From Bryobacterales bacterium (GTDB taxonomy: Bacteria; Acidobacteriota; Terriglobia; Bryobacterales; Bryobacteraceae): 43,019 nt of DNA. The translations under genes and the position numbers were made by a program. The stretch is taken from assembly GCA_027459465.1 (NCBI GenBank), contig DAIDIH010000360.1, positions 1 to 43,019 of the forward strand, given 5' to 3'. Shown here in pieces: positions 18,571 through 26,364 of this stretch; the first letter of the stretch is position 1; each line of letters opens with the position of its first letter. The notes beneath the pieces are model-generated. The model worked only from the letters and a program-made list of their open reading frames with translations. It did not search any database and was not told where the DNA came from.

Positions 18571-20382
18571 TTCGGAAAGCAAAATCCGGGCTTCAAAACG
18601 CGCGGGAAGCGTTGTGCGCCGGTGGCGGCGGATGACCGGGGCGGGAACGCGAGCGGCGAAGGCGGGTGACCGCCATCCGAACTCCCCGCCGTCGCTCATC
18701 TCCGCCTCGCCGTCGAGGGCGAGCACGGCGCCGGCGCCGAGGGCGATTTCGCGCGGGCTGAGAACGCGCGCCTCCGGTCCGGCGTGCCAGAACTGTTCGA
18801 GTTCATGCGTTCCCGCGGGGCCCTCGATCTCGTCGGTGACAAAGATCCGCGAAGGCTTCTCCCAGACGATTCGCCGCACGTGCCGGAAACCGCGATACCG
18901 GCACTCGGCTTCGAGTTCGTCCCGCGCCGCGCCGGTTATCCATGCGGTCACCTGCGCCGCCGGGCGCTCCTGCCACGCAAAGGTATCAGCCGGGGTTCCC
19001 TGATCGAGACCGTCGATCCGCACCGTATTGTGCATGGCGGTCCCCCGGAAGCGGTTGCGGAGGCCCGGATCCGCCACGTAGGTGTAGGTGCCTGGATCGC
19101 AGAGCAGCCATTCGCCGTCCCGGCAGAGCGTAAAGCTCAATTTACTCGCATGGGTGTGGCCGCCGCGAAACGGGCCGAAGGGACCCGCATCCACGACGCA
19201 GTGCGTCGCGCCATCGGTCAGGACGGCGAAACCGGAATCCGCGAATCGTTCGCTCTTTAGGTGCGCCCGGTTTCCTCCGTCCACAACACCCAGCCACCAT
19301 GCTGCGATCGGATGCAGATCCTCGGCGGCGTACGTCACATCTTCGGCTACATCGCAGGCGGCGCAGGCCGCGATCGTCGCCCGGGCGTACCGCGCATGAC
19401 TGCCGTAGGGATGGAAGAAGCGCCCGCCGTCGTCGTCTCCGATGAAAGGGATTTCCCGCTGCGGTCCTGCGACGGCGCGCAGGAAACGCGCCATCCACCC
19501 CAATCGGTCCTGGTAATCGGCCTGGGGTGGCTGCAGGATCGCATGGAACAGCAGCATGTCCAGCGCGTATACGTGATAGTAAGTGGACTGCTCGAAGTAA
19601 GCTCCGTCGTCCCGCACCTGCCGCTTTATCCCGCGGTGCACGATTGCCGCCCCTGTCGCTCTCCATTCCGGATTCTGGAAAAAGGTCCCCAATGCGTGGA
19701 GGGCCACGGCCTCACCCAGCAGGTGCGTATTGGGCGAAAAGTACACCGAAAGATTTGTTCTGAGATGTGCGCCGTGTGCGTGCAACGCTTCCAGGAACGG
19801 AGGCCGCAGCGCGGGCGGCATGTACGAGCCGACGAGATGATCCACCCACAACCACGACAGCGCCCGGAGGGCTACTTCGAGGGCACTGGCCCAATTGATC
19901 CCGCGCGGGTAAGGATTCTGTTCGATCCACGTTCGGATCGCGCGCCAGATCTCAGGCAGAAGCTCCGCTCTTGGCGACAGCAGCCAGGCCTGCGCCAGCA
20001 GAACCAGATGCTGGTGCCGGTTCAACTCCCAGATGACTTTGTGATCGCCGCAGCGGGCGAAATCGAGATAGGGGATTCGCGCGAAGTACGCCAGATCCGT
20101 CTTCACGCCGTGCAGGTAGTCCTTGCGCCAGTCGATCTGATCGTCCGTCTCGATCTCGACGCCAAGCAGCGGGAAGCGGTGTGCGAGCACGAGATCCGCC
20201 AACCGCTCGACTTCGGCGGCGTAGGCGGTGTTGCGCAGTTTTTCCGCCACGGCAGCACCGTCGGGCAATGGAAGGGATTGCGGCTTTGGGTTGCGGGCGC
20301 GGGGAGGAAACAGTAGACGCGAGGCGTTGACCGCCTCCTGGCGCAGACGGTAGGCCACTGCGCGTGGGTCGCGAATTCTCAA
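18568..20382 (-). CDS. Heparinase II/III family polysaccharide lyase-like protein
   Basis: This 604-residue protein has an N-terminal alpha/alpha toroid (residues about 1-370) and a C-terminal beta-sandwich, the heparinase II/III arrangement. Landmarks are GVKTDLAYFARIPYLDF, WELNRHQHLVLLAQAW, SVYFSPNTHLLGEAVALH, EQSTYYHVYALDM and, in the sheet part, GPFRGGHTHASKLSF followed by GTYTYVADPGLRNRFRGTAMHNT. The family cleaves uronic-acid polysaccharides or accompanies exopolysaccharide synthesis. No signal peptide is evident, so a biosynthetic or cytoplasmic role is possible. The gene follows the methyltransferase by six bases. Confidence 0.88.
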   Translation of the reverse strand: MRIRDPRAVAYRLRQEAVNASRLLFPPRARNPKPQSLPLPDGAAVAEKLRNTAYAAEVERLADLVLAHRFPLLGVEIETDDQIDWRKDYLHGVKTDLAYFARIPYLDFARCGDHKVIWELNRHQHLVLLAQAWLLSPRAELLPEIWRAIRTWIEQNPYPRGINWASALEVALRALSWLWVDHLVGSYMPPALRPPFLEALHAHGAHLRTNLSVYFSPNTHLLGEAVALHALGTFFQNPEWRATGAAIVHRGIKRQVRDDGAYFEQSTYYHVYALDMLLFHAILQPPQADYQDRLGWMARFLRAVAGPQREIPFIGDDDGGRFFHPYGSHARYARATIAACAACDVAEDVTYAAEDLHPIAAWWLGVVDGGNRAHLKSERFADSGFAVLTDGATHCVVDAGPFGPFRGGHTHASKLSFTLCRDGEWLLCDPGTYTYVADPGLRNRFRGTAMHNTVRIDGLDQGTPADTFAWQERPAAQVTAWITGAARDELEAECRYRGFRHVRRIVWEKPSRIFVTDEIEGPAGTHELEQFWHAGPEARVLSPREIALGAGAVLALDGEAEMSDGGEFGWRSPAFAARVPAPVIRRHRRTTLPARFEARILLSE

Positions 20383-20388
20383 GGAGCC

Positions 20389-21243
20389 TCAGTTCGCCTT
20401 GCGGAAGACAAATTCGTTGCACCCCAGGCTGCCGCCCTGCGTCACGAGCCGCTGAAGTTCGAAGCCGCGTTCGCGGTAGAAGTCGAAAATCTGCTCCGGC
20501 TTGGCCACCTCGAACGGAAGCCCTCCCACCCAGTCCACGTGATCGCGCCACAAGTCCATGCCGCGATCGTGACCGTGTTGGCGGAGCGAGGCCAAGGGCC
20601 TGCCCTTGAAAAGATCTTTCACGACAGGGCGCCATTGCTGTTGCACGAACACAGGCCAAAGGACGAGGAAGCGCAGCGGCGGAGGCAGCCGGTTGTAGGT
20701 CCGCTTCACAGCCAGCCAGCGCCGGCTCGCCGTTCCCTGGTCGTTGTAGATGGCGATAAATAACAAGCCGCCATCACCCACCAGTGGCGCCACATTGGCA
20801 AGCGCCTGCCACATTTCGCCCGTGTGATGCAGAACCCCCCAGGAATAGACCACGTCGAAATGGCCGAGACGCTTCAGGTATTCGGTGTCGAGGACACTGC
20901 CGGCTTCGACCGTCCAGGACGGATCCTCGGCGAAATACCGTCTCCTCAGTTCCGCCGTGCAAGCCACCGACCGCGGGTCGAAATCGAAGGAATGTACCCG
21001 TGCTCCGAGCCGACGCGCCGCGAGCGAGAACAGCCCGCTGCCGGAGCCTACGTCGAGAAACGAGCGCCCGCGCAGGCCGCTCACGCCAAGCATCGCGCGG
21101 AGGGAAGCCTCTGCCTGTGCTATTCGGCGATCATCCAGTTTTTCGAGAAAACGCGACCAGTTCTCTCCGAAGCGGAAGCGTTCTCCCGCCGCCACTTCCC
21201 GAGCGTGTCCCTGCGGACGCCCGGACTCCGTTTGCGCGTGCAA
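20389..21243 (-). CDS. Class I SAM-dependent methyltransferase
   Basis: This protein of about 284 residues has motif I FLDVGSGSGLFS, an acidic end of strand two (HSFDFDP) and VVYSWGVLHHTGEMW, placing it with small-molecule or lipid methyltransferases of the UbiE/UbiG-like group. The substrate is unknown; the adjacent lyase suggests a glycan or lipid context. No ATG fits: the frame is open to 21489 inside the next gene. I place the start at TTG 21243, which has GAAGGG about ten bases upstream and lies 35 bases after the previous gene's end. Confidence 0.82.
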   Translation of the reverse strand: MHAQTESGRPQGHAREVAAGERFRFGENWSRFLEKLDDRRIAQAEASLRAMLGVSGLRGRSFLDVGSGSGLFSLAARRLGARVHSFDFDPRSVACTAELRRRYFAEDPSWTVEAGSVLDTEYLKRLGHFDVVYSWGVLHHTGEMWQALANVAPLVGDGGLLFIAIYNDQGTASRRWLAVKRTYNRLPPPLRFLVLWPVFVQQQWRPVVKDLFKGRPLASLRQHGHDRGMDLWRDHVDWVGGLPFEVAKPEQIFDFYRERGFELQRLVTQGGSLGCNEFVFRKAN

Positions 21244-21280
21244 GACCTTTGAGTTCCCTTCGTAATTAGAGTATCCGCAA

Positions 21281-22936
21281 TCACTGGGAAATCGCTTCCC
21301 GAATCGACACCACGCGGTCCGAGGCGACGTTGCGCAGGGTTTGGCGCCCGCCCGCCGGCCAGTCGATATCAATCCGCTCCACGCTCTTGGCCGCCCCGAG
21401 GCCGAAATGGAGACGCAGGTCGTTCTGTGAAAGATAGCTGCCACCGCTGCGCACTTCATCCACCTGCGTCCGGCCGCCCGCCGTGACACGAACCTTCGCC
21501 CCGATCGCGCTCCGGTTCGACTTCACCCCTGCCAGCGCGAGCGTGATCCAGTGCCCCGCCGGACGGGCCGCATTCTTCAGCAGGGTGGGCGGCTCGTTCT
21601 GATTATTGACGAGCAACTCCAGCAAGCCGTCGTTGTCGATATCGGCTGAGGCGGCGCCGCGCGAGGAGTGCCGTTCAAGCAGTCCGGGGCCGGCGCGGAG
21701 GGAAACGTCTTCGAACTTCGCGTTTGCGAGGTTGTGATAGAGAATCGGCCGATCCTTGTAATGAATGTCGATGTGAAGCTGGTCCACTTCCGGGAACACG
21801 TGCCCGTTCACGAGGAAAAGATCGGGCCAGCCGTCGTTGTCGTAGTCGAAAAACACGCAGCCCCAGCCGACGAAACTTGTGTTCCGCGCCAGCCCCGCAG
21901 CTTCCGTCGTTTCATCGAACTCCCCGCCGCCGCGGTTGCGGTAGAGCGTCTCGCGTTCGTCGCTGAAGTTCGTGCGGAAAATGTCGAGCCGTCCGTCGCC
22001 GTCGTAATCCGCCGCCGTCGCGCCCATTCCCGAAAGCGCCTTGCCGTTTTCGTCGAGCGCCACGCCGCGGTCGAGCCCCTCCTCGCTGAACGTACCGTTC
22101 TTGCGGTTGATGTAGAGCAGGGATGGGGTCTGGTCGCAGGCGACGAAAATGTCCGGCCAGCCGTCTTCGTTAAAGTCCGCGGTGAGGACGCCGAGACAGT
22201 AGCTCTGGCGCGGCTCACCGACACCGGATGCCTGTGACACATCGCGAAACTTCCCTCCGCCGTCGTTGTGGTACAGCAGATTGCTTTCAAACGGCAGGCC
22301 GCGGGGGCCGCAGTTGACGGGCATGTTCCGGTACCAGCAGTAGGGGTTCGCGCCGGGGGCTGGGGTCTCGGCCGGATCGAAATCGAGGTAGTTGGAGACA
22401 AAGAGGTCGAGCTTCCCGTCGCGGTCGTAGTCGACGAAGGCGCAGCCGGTGTTGTAGCGCCGCCGGGTCTGGGTCAGCCCAGCCTTTGCCGTCACGTCCT
22501 CGAACCGCTTGCCGTCCACATTGCGGTAAAGAACATTTTGGCCCCAATATGTTACAAACAAGTCCGTATAGCCGTCGTTGTCGAAGTCGCCCGCGCAGAC
22601 GCCCTCGCCCCAGCCCATCCGCGTGATCCCCATCGATTCGGTGACGTCGGTGAACTTCCCGTGGCCGTCGTTGCGGTAGAGCCGGCTCAGGCCGCCCTCG
22701 CCCGAAACGATGAAAATATCCGGCAATCCGTCGTTGTTGTAGTCGAGGAACGCGACGCCGCTCCCGGTCGTCTCGATGATGAACTTCTTCGATTTGTCCC
22801 CGCCGTTGGGGACGGCCCGCGTCAGTCCCGCCTGCGCGGCGATGTCGCGGAAATCCGCCGCCACGGGAGAGTCTTTGGGCAGCGCCGCGAGCGCGAGCAT
22901 GACTCCGATTCCCGCGGCCAGCAGCAACCCGCGCAT
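21281..22936 (-). CDS. CRTAC1 family protein: FG-GAP/VCBS repeats with ASPIC/UnbV domain
   Basis: This 551-residue exported protein has a signal segment (MRGLLLAAGIGVMLALAAL) and seven VCBS-type repeats with calcium-loop sequences such as DYNNDGLPDIF, DFDNDGYTDLF, DYDRDGKLDLF, DFNEDGWPDIF, DYDGDGRLDIF and DYDNDGWPDLF, forming an integrin-like propeller. The last 80 residues match ASPIC/UnbV (NRSAIGAKVRVTAGG, SGGSYLSQNDLRLHFGLG). Function is unknown; adhesion or carbohydrate binding is often suggested. ATG 22936 follows the TPR gene stop by one base. GTG 22954 is an alternative. Confidence 0.9.
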   Translation of the reverse strand: MRGLLLAAGIGVMLALAALPKDSPVAADFRDIAAQAGLTRAVPNGGDKSKKFIIETTGSGVAFLDYNNDGLPDIFIVSGEGGLSRLYRNDGHGKFTDVTESMGITRMGWGEGVCAGDFDNDGYTDLFVTYWGQNVLYRNVDGKRFEDVTAKAGLTQTRRRYNTGCAFVDYDRDGKLDLFVSNYLDFDPAETPAPGANPYCWYRNMPVNCGPRGLPFESNLLYHNDGGGKFRDVSQASGVGEPRQSYCLGVLTADFNEDGWPDIFVACDQTPSLLYINRKNGTFSEEGLDRGVALDENGKALSGMGATAADYDGDGRLDIFRTNFSDERETLYRNRGGGEFDETTEAAGLARNTSFVGWGCVFFDYDNDGWPDLFLVNGHVFPEVDQLHIDIHYKDRPILYHNLANAKFEDVSLRAGPGLLERHSSRGAASADIDNDGLLELLVNNQNEPPTLLKNAARPAGHWITLALAGVKSNRSAIGAKVRVTAGGRTQVDEVRSGGSYLSQNDLRLHFGLGAAKSVERIDIDWPAGGRQTLRNVASDRVVSIREAISQ

Positions 22937-22937
22937 G

Positions 22938-23978
22938 CTACGGATTCTTCTCACCCAACCGCTTCAGGAAATCGGAGAATTCCCCGCCCGGCGGCGCTAC
23001 CAGCTTTTCCAAAGCCTCCTTCTGGGCTTTGGCGTCCTCCAAACGCCCCGCCTTGCGGTAGGCCAGCATCAGGCTCATCCGCGCGGACTGGCTCCTTGGC
23101 GCAAGTTTCACGGCGCGCTCCAGCAGCGGAATCGCTTCGTCGTTCCGTCCCGCCATCGAACGGAGGCGGGCGAGCGTTATCAGAGCCTCCGGAAACTCCG
23201 GATCGCTTTGAACCGCCTTCTCCAGCCGGGAGGCGGCCTCTTCGGGGTGCTGCTGGGCGATGAGAATCTGGGCGACTTCGTATTCGGCCGCCGCGTCGGT
23301 TGGGTTCAACTGAAGCTCGGCGTCAAACTCCTTGCGGGCTTCGGTCATCGCCTCCGGGGAATGCGATTGCATCAGGATCGCGCGTCCGAGACGGTAATGG
23401 AGCCCGATGATGGCCGGACTTTTCGCGATCGCCTTTCTGTACTCTGTAATCGCCGCCGTGTAGTTGGCCTGGCTCTCAAAAATCTCCGCCGAAAGCTGGT
23501 TGACGCGGAACGAAGCCGGGGCGCGTTCGAAGAGTTCGCGCAGCGTTTCATTCCAGGCGCGGTTATAGAGGCGGGCGATTTCATAGAGCGTGTCGGCGTC
23601 GGAGGGATCCATCGCCTTGAGGCTCGCGGCATCTTTGAACGCCTCGGCGAACCGACCGGCGCGCGTATCGCAATCGAGCAGCGCCAGCCCCGTCAGGCGC
23701 CGGACTTCGGCGTCCGAGGCATTCGAGGCCTGTGCGCGCAACTCCGGCACGGCCTGCTCGCACCGCCCTGTCCCGGCGAGTGACAACGCCAGGAACGCCC
23801 GCGCCGTTGCATTGTCCCCTGCCGCCAGAACCGCGCGAAAACTCTTCTCTGCTCCGCGAAGGTCGCCGGCGTGAAACTGTTGCAGCCCGTCCACCAACTG
23901 TGGCGGCTCGGACGGCGTCTGCGCCCAGATGGAGCCAGCGAACGCCGCCAAGGCCGCAAAATGCTTAATGGCCCGCAT
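22938..23978 (-). CDS. Exported TPR-repeat protein
   Basis: This 346-residue protein has a signal peptide (MRAIKHFAALAAFAGSIWAQ) and tandem helical TPR repeats, for example NYTAAITEYRKAIAKSPAIIG, PEEAASRLEKAVQSDPEFPE and NDEAIPLLERAVKLAPRSQS. TPR arrays bind partner proteins or peptides. It lies directly before the CRTAC1 gene, a pairing common in Acidobacteriota and Planctomycetes, and overlaps the small gene upstream by 14 bases, so the three are probably coupled. ATG 23978 is preferred to TTG 23984. Confidence 0.85.
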   Translation of the reverse strand: MRAIKHFAALAAFAGSIWAQTPSEPPQLVDGLQQFHAGDLRGAEKSFRAVLAAGDNATARAFLALSLAGTGRCEQAVPELRAQASNASDAEVRRLTGLALLDCDTRAGRFAEAFKDAASLKAMDPSDADTLYEIARLYNRAWNETLRELFERAPASFRVNQLSAEIFESQANYTAAITEYRKAIAKSPAIIGLHYRLGRAILMQSHSPEAMTEARKEFDAELQLNPTDAAAEYEVAQILIAQQHPEEAASRLEKAVQSDPEFPEALITLARLRSMAGRNDEAIPLLERAVKLAPRSQSARMSLMLAYRKAGRLEDAKAQKEALEKLVAPPGGEFSDFLKRLGEKNP

Positions 23979-24228
23979 CGTCAATTACCAGCCCGAGCTG
24001 GCCGAAGCGGTGCTTTCCCATTCCGTCCAGGTACCGGAAGAGCAGCAGCGGCGGCGCGCCCGGCGGCACTTCCTTCGGGGGATTTACGCGCTCGGCGGCC
24101 CGGGCTCCGATGGAGACGACGCGCCCGCTGGCGGCGATCTGATGAATCAGAGTCTTTACATTGTCCGCCACCGGCGCGGGCCGACTCTGTGCAAGCAGGA
24201 ACACCGCGAAGGCAATCCCGTGTCCCAT
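23965..24228 (-). CDS. Small exported hypothetical protein
   Basis: This gene encodes 87 residues from ATG 24228; GTG 24231 would add one. It shares its first base with the TGA of the haem-binding gene and has GGAG seven bases upstream, which supports translation. The N-terminus MGHGIAFAVFLLAQSRPAPV looks like a short signal peptide, and the rest has a KTLIHQIAASGRVVSIG stretch and a proline-rich middle. No family was recognised. The tight packing between two exported-protein genes argues that it is real and functionally linked. Confidence 0.6.
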   Translation of the reverse strand: MGHGIAFAVFLLAQSRPAPVADNVKTLIHQIAASGRVVSIGARAAERVNPPKEVPPGAPPLLLFRYLDGMGKHRFGQLGLVIDDAGH

Positions 24229-24695
24229 CACCGGTCTCCTTCATTGATTAGCCGCAGCCGCTCCCGCTGCGTCCAGTTAAAGATCGCGCGCGCCTCCTGG
24301 GGGGTCAACTTCGCATCCGGATGCATCCATGTGTACTGCCGCAGCGGCATGTCTCCATCTTCCACCTGATTGGCGATCTCGGAAAGGCTCCGCTCTTTAC
24401 GCCACTTGGAATATTCCGCCCAGCGGGAGAAATTGAGGTGCAACCGGCCTTCGGCCACATGCTTTGTGGTCCAGGTCGAGATCGGCCACACGTAGCTGTA
24501 CCAGCGGAAACTCGTCGCCTCCGAGTGGCAGTCCGCGCACGAGCGCCTTAGCGTGGCAAACACGGCCGGGTCTACTTGCGCGCCGGCAAGCAGCGGCGCC
24601 GAGGCTCCGGGCGCGGGCACAGGACGTGTCGCCACCGACGCCACGCCCGCCCCGGCGGCGAGCGCCCCAAACAAAACTCCAATCAAACGTCTCAC
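24228..24695 (-). CDS. Haem-binding (Haem_bd type) c-type cytochrome-like protein
   Basis: This 155-residue exported protein has a signal peptide (GTG start, then RRLIGVLFGALAAGAGVASV) and one haem c attachment motif, CADCH, in the family context DCHSEATSFRWYSYVWPIS. The C-terminal part has MPLRQYTWMHPDAKLT, with a possible distal methionine, and EARAIFNW. It resembles the Haem_bd domain and probably carries electrons in the periplasm. The frame is open to 25082, but that stretch lies over the Moco enzyme gene. Lying 74 bases after that gene, it is a candidate electron acceptor. Confidence 0.82.
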   Translation of the reverse strand: MRRLIGVLFGALAAGAGVASVATRPVPAPGASAPLLAGAQVDPAVFATLRRSCADCHSEATSFRWYSYVWPISTWTTKHVAEGRLHLNFSRWAEYSKWRKERSLSEIANQVEDGDMPLRQYTWMHPDAKLTPQEARAIFNWTQRERLRLINEGDR

Positions 24696-24769
24696 TCGCG
24701 ATGAAGCTCTCCCTGTAACACCGCGCAGAACGCATTGGACGCTGGCGTTGCCCGCCCCGTGCTGTGCGC

Positions 24770-25456
24770 TCAGTAGTCGGTAATTTCGCCGCCCGGAATC
24801 TTCTTGCGCGAGACGGAAGACAGGTCCAGCGGGTGATCGTAGCCTGGCTTGATGATTCCCTCGGGCGAGTAATAGGGTCCCAGATCGCAGGCCATGCTGC
24901 CTTCCCCCGACTCCACAAACTGGATGGACGTGATCGCTTTCGCGCACTTGTACCCGTATCGTTTCGGATCGAATATCCGAAGCGGCGCGCCGTGCTTGTC
25001 CTCCAGCGGCTTGCCCGCGATATCGAGAACAAACATCGCGCGCGAGTGGGTGAGGTCGTCGATGGAGTAATACTCGAACCACTTGTCGGCGCAGTCCAGT
25101 CTCACCACCTTGGCGTTCTTCATCGGCTTCACGACATCAAACAACGACACGCCTCGGAACCCGCCCCAGTCCGTTCGCGTAGACCAGCACTGTACGCACT
25201 TCATCCGCGCGTTCATCTTTTCCTGCGGCAGCGCGCGCAGATCCGCCAGCGTAAACACTTCCGGCTTCTCGCACAATCCCGACACTTTGAGCCGGTACGA
25301 CTTTTTGTCGAGCGGCGGGATGGGATTGAACCACATGAGCCGGAACCCGAGTTCATCGGGTTTATCGCTCGGCAGCATCAGGCGCTGCTCCTCGGCATGC
25401 GCTCCGAGCCCAGTAACAGAGGCGGCGCCGGCAACAAGAAAACGACGGCGATTCAT
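24770..25456 (-). CDS. Tat-exported molybdopterin-dependent oxidoreductase (sulfite oxidase fold)
   Basis: This 228-residue protein begins with a twin-arginine leader (MNRRRFLVAGAASVTG). The oxidoreductase molybdopterin-binding domain is shown by RLKVSGLCEKPEVFTLADL and MKCVQCWS, where Cys87 is the probable molybdenum ligand, and by the central GAPLRIFDPKRYGYKCAKAI. It is shorter than SorA or SUOX and lacks the dimerisation domain, like YedY/MsrP. It differs from the MsrP at 32979 and has no MsrQ partner; a haem protein follows instead. The oxidised or reduced substrate is unknown. Confidence 0.87.
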   Translation of the reverse strand: MNRRRFLVAGAASVTGLGAHAEEQRLMLPSDKPDELGFRLMWFNPIPPLDKKSYRLKVSGLCEKPEVFTLADLRALPQEKMNARMKCVQCWSTRTDWGGFRGVSLFDVVKPMKNAKVVRLDCADKWFEYYSIDDLTHSRAMFVLDIAGKPLEDKHGAPLRIFDPKRYGYKCAKAITSIQFVESGEGSMACDLGPYYSPEGIIKPGYDHPLDLSSVSRKKIPGGEITDY

Positions 25457-25474
25457 GGCTTTTCCCCAGCCGTT

Positions 25475-25480
25475 ATCCTA
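25475..25480 (-). promoter_or_regulatory. Putative -10 hexamer TAGGAT before the Moco oxidoreductase operon
   Basis: TAGGAT precedes ATG 25456 by 18 bases, with a GGGGA stretch between that could bind ribosomes. It would drive the whole minus-strand run of eight genes and lies back to back with the promoter at 25518. Confidence 0.4.
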
Positions 25481-25517
25481 CCACCCCCACCTGGTCAAAT
25501 TTGGAGGCTGTTTGCGG

Positions 25518-25523
25518 TACACT
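25518..25523 (+). promoter_or_regulatory. Putative -10 hexamer TACACT before the dienelactone hydrolase gene
   Basis: TACACT lies exactly six bases before ATG 25530, with no Shine-Dalgarno sequence, in the divergent gap with the Moco operon. Confidence 0.5.
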
Positions 25524-25529
25524 CGCTCC

Positions 25530-26318
25530 ATGTTTCGCGCGATCCTTGCTGTCGTACTCTCGCTTTCCTGCGCGGCCGCCCAGGACTGGGCCCGGCAGGC
25601 CGTCGATAAGTCGCCGCGCCACCGGGAATGGGTCACCATCCAACATGGCGGCCGCTCGGTGGAAACCTTCATCGCGTACCCGGAGTCCAAGCACAAGACC
25701 CCCGTCGTCCTGGTGATTCACGAAATCTTCGGGATGACCGACTGGGTGGAGGATGTCGCCGATCAGTTCGCAGCCGCGGGCTACATCGCCGTCGCACCCG
25801 ATCTTCTCAGCGGCATGGCCCCGAACGGCGGCCGGACCAAGGACTTCCCGGCGGGCCGCGCCACCGAAGCGGTCAGCCATCTCGACCCGGACCAGATCAC
25901 GGCCGACCTCAAAGCCGCCGCCGACTACGGTCTCGTCCTCCCCTCCTCCAACGGCGAACTTTTCGTCGCGGGCTTCTGCTGGGGCGGCGGGCAGTCGTTC
26001 CGCTTCGCCACCAACCGCCCGGACCTCCGCGCCGCCTTCGTCTTCTACGGGCCACCGCCCTCCGCCGACGCCATGAAGCGAATCGAAGCCCCCGTCTTTG
26101 GGTTTTACGCCGGCAACGACGCCCGCATCGGCGCTACGGTTCCCACCGCCGTCGCCGACATGAAGGCCGCCGGCAAGACCTACGAGCCCGTCACATACCC
26201 AGGCGCGGGCCACGGCTTCATGCGGGCGGGCGAAGCCCCGGACGCAACCGAGGCCAACCGCAAGGCGCGGGAAGAATCCTGGAAGCGGATGAAGAAGCTG
26301 CTCAAGAAATACTCGTAG
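25530..26318 (+). CDS. Secreted dienelactone hydrolase family protein
   Basis: This 262-residue alpha/beta hydrolase starts with a signal peptide (MFRAILAVVLSLSCAAAQ). The family triad is visible: Cys150 in GFCWGGG, the aspartate in YAGNDARIG and the histidine in YPGAGHGF; the glutamate of VIHEIFG is also conserved. Family members open lactone rings or cleave esters. The frame is open 447 bases further upstream over the opposite-strand gene, but signal peptide and promoter position support ATG 25530. Confidence 0.9.
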   Translation: MFRAILAVVLSLSCAAAQDWARQAVDKSPRHREWVTIQHGGRSVETFIAYPESKHKTPVVLVIHEIFGMTDWVEDVADQFAAAGYIAVAPDLLSGMAPNGGRTKDFPAGRATEAVSHLDPDQITADLKAAADYGLVLPSSNGELFVAGFCWGGGQSFRFATNRPDLRAAFVFYGPPPSADAMKRIEAPVFGFYAGNDARIGATVPTAVADMKAAGKTYEPVTYPGAGHGFMRAGEAPDATEANRKAREESWKRMKKLLKKYS

Positions 26319-26350
26319 CCGGCGGGCGGGCGGGAAAGGCCGAAGCGCAG

Positions 26351-26356
26351 TAGAAT
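26351..26356 (+). promoter_or_regulatory. Putative -10 hexamer TAGAAT before the S9/S41 peptidase pair
   Basis: TAGAAT sits eight bases before ATG 26365, again without a ribosome-binding site between. No clear -35 was found. Confidence 0.45.
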
Positions 26357-26364
26357 CGCCACAT

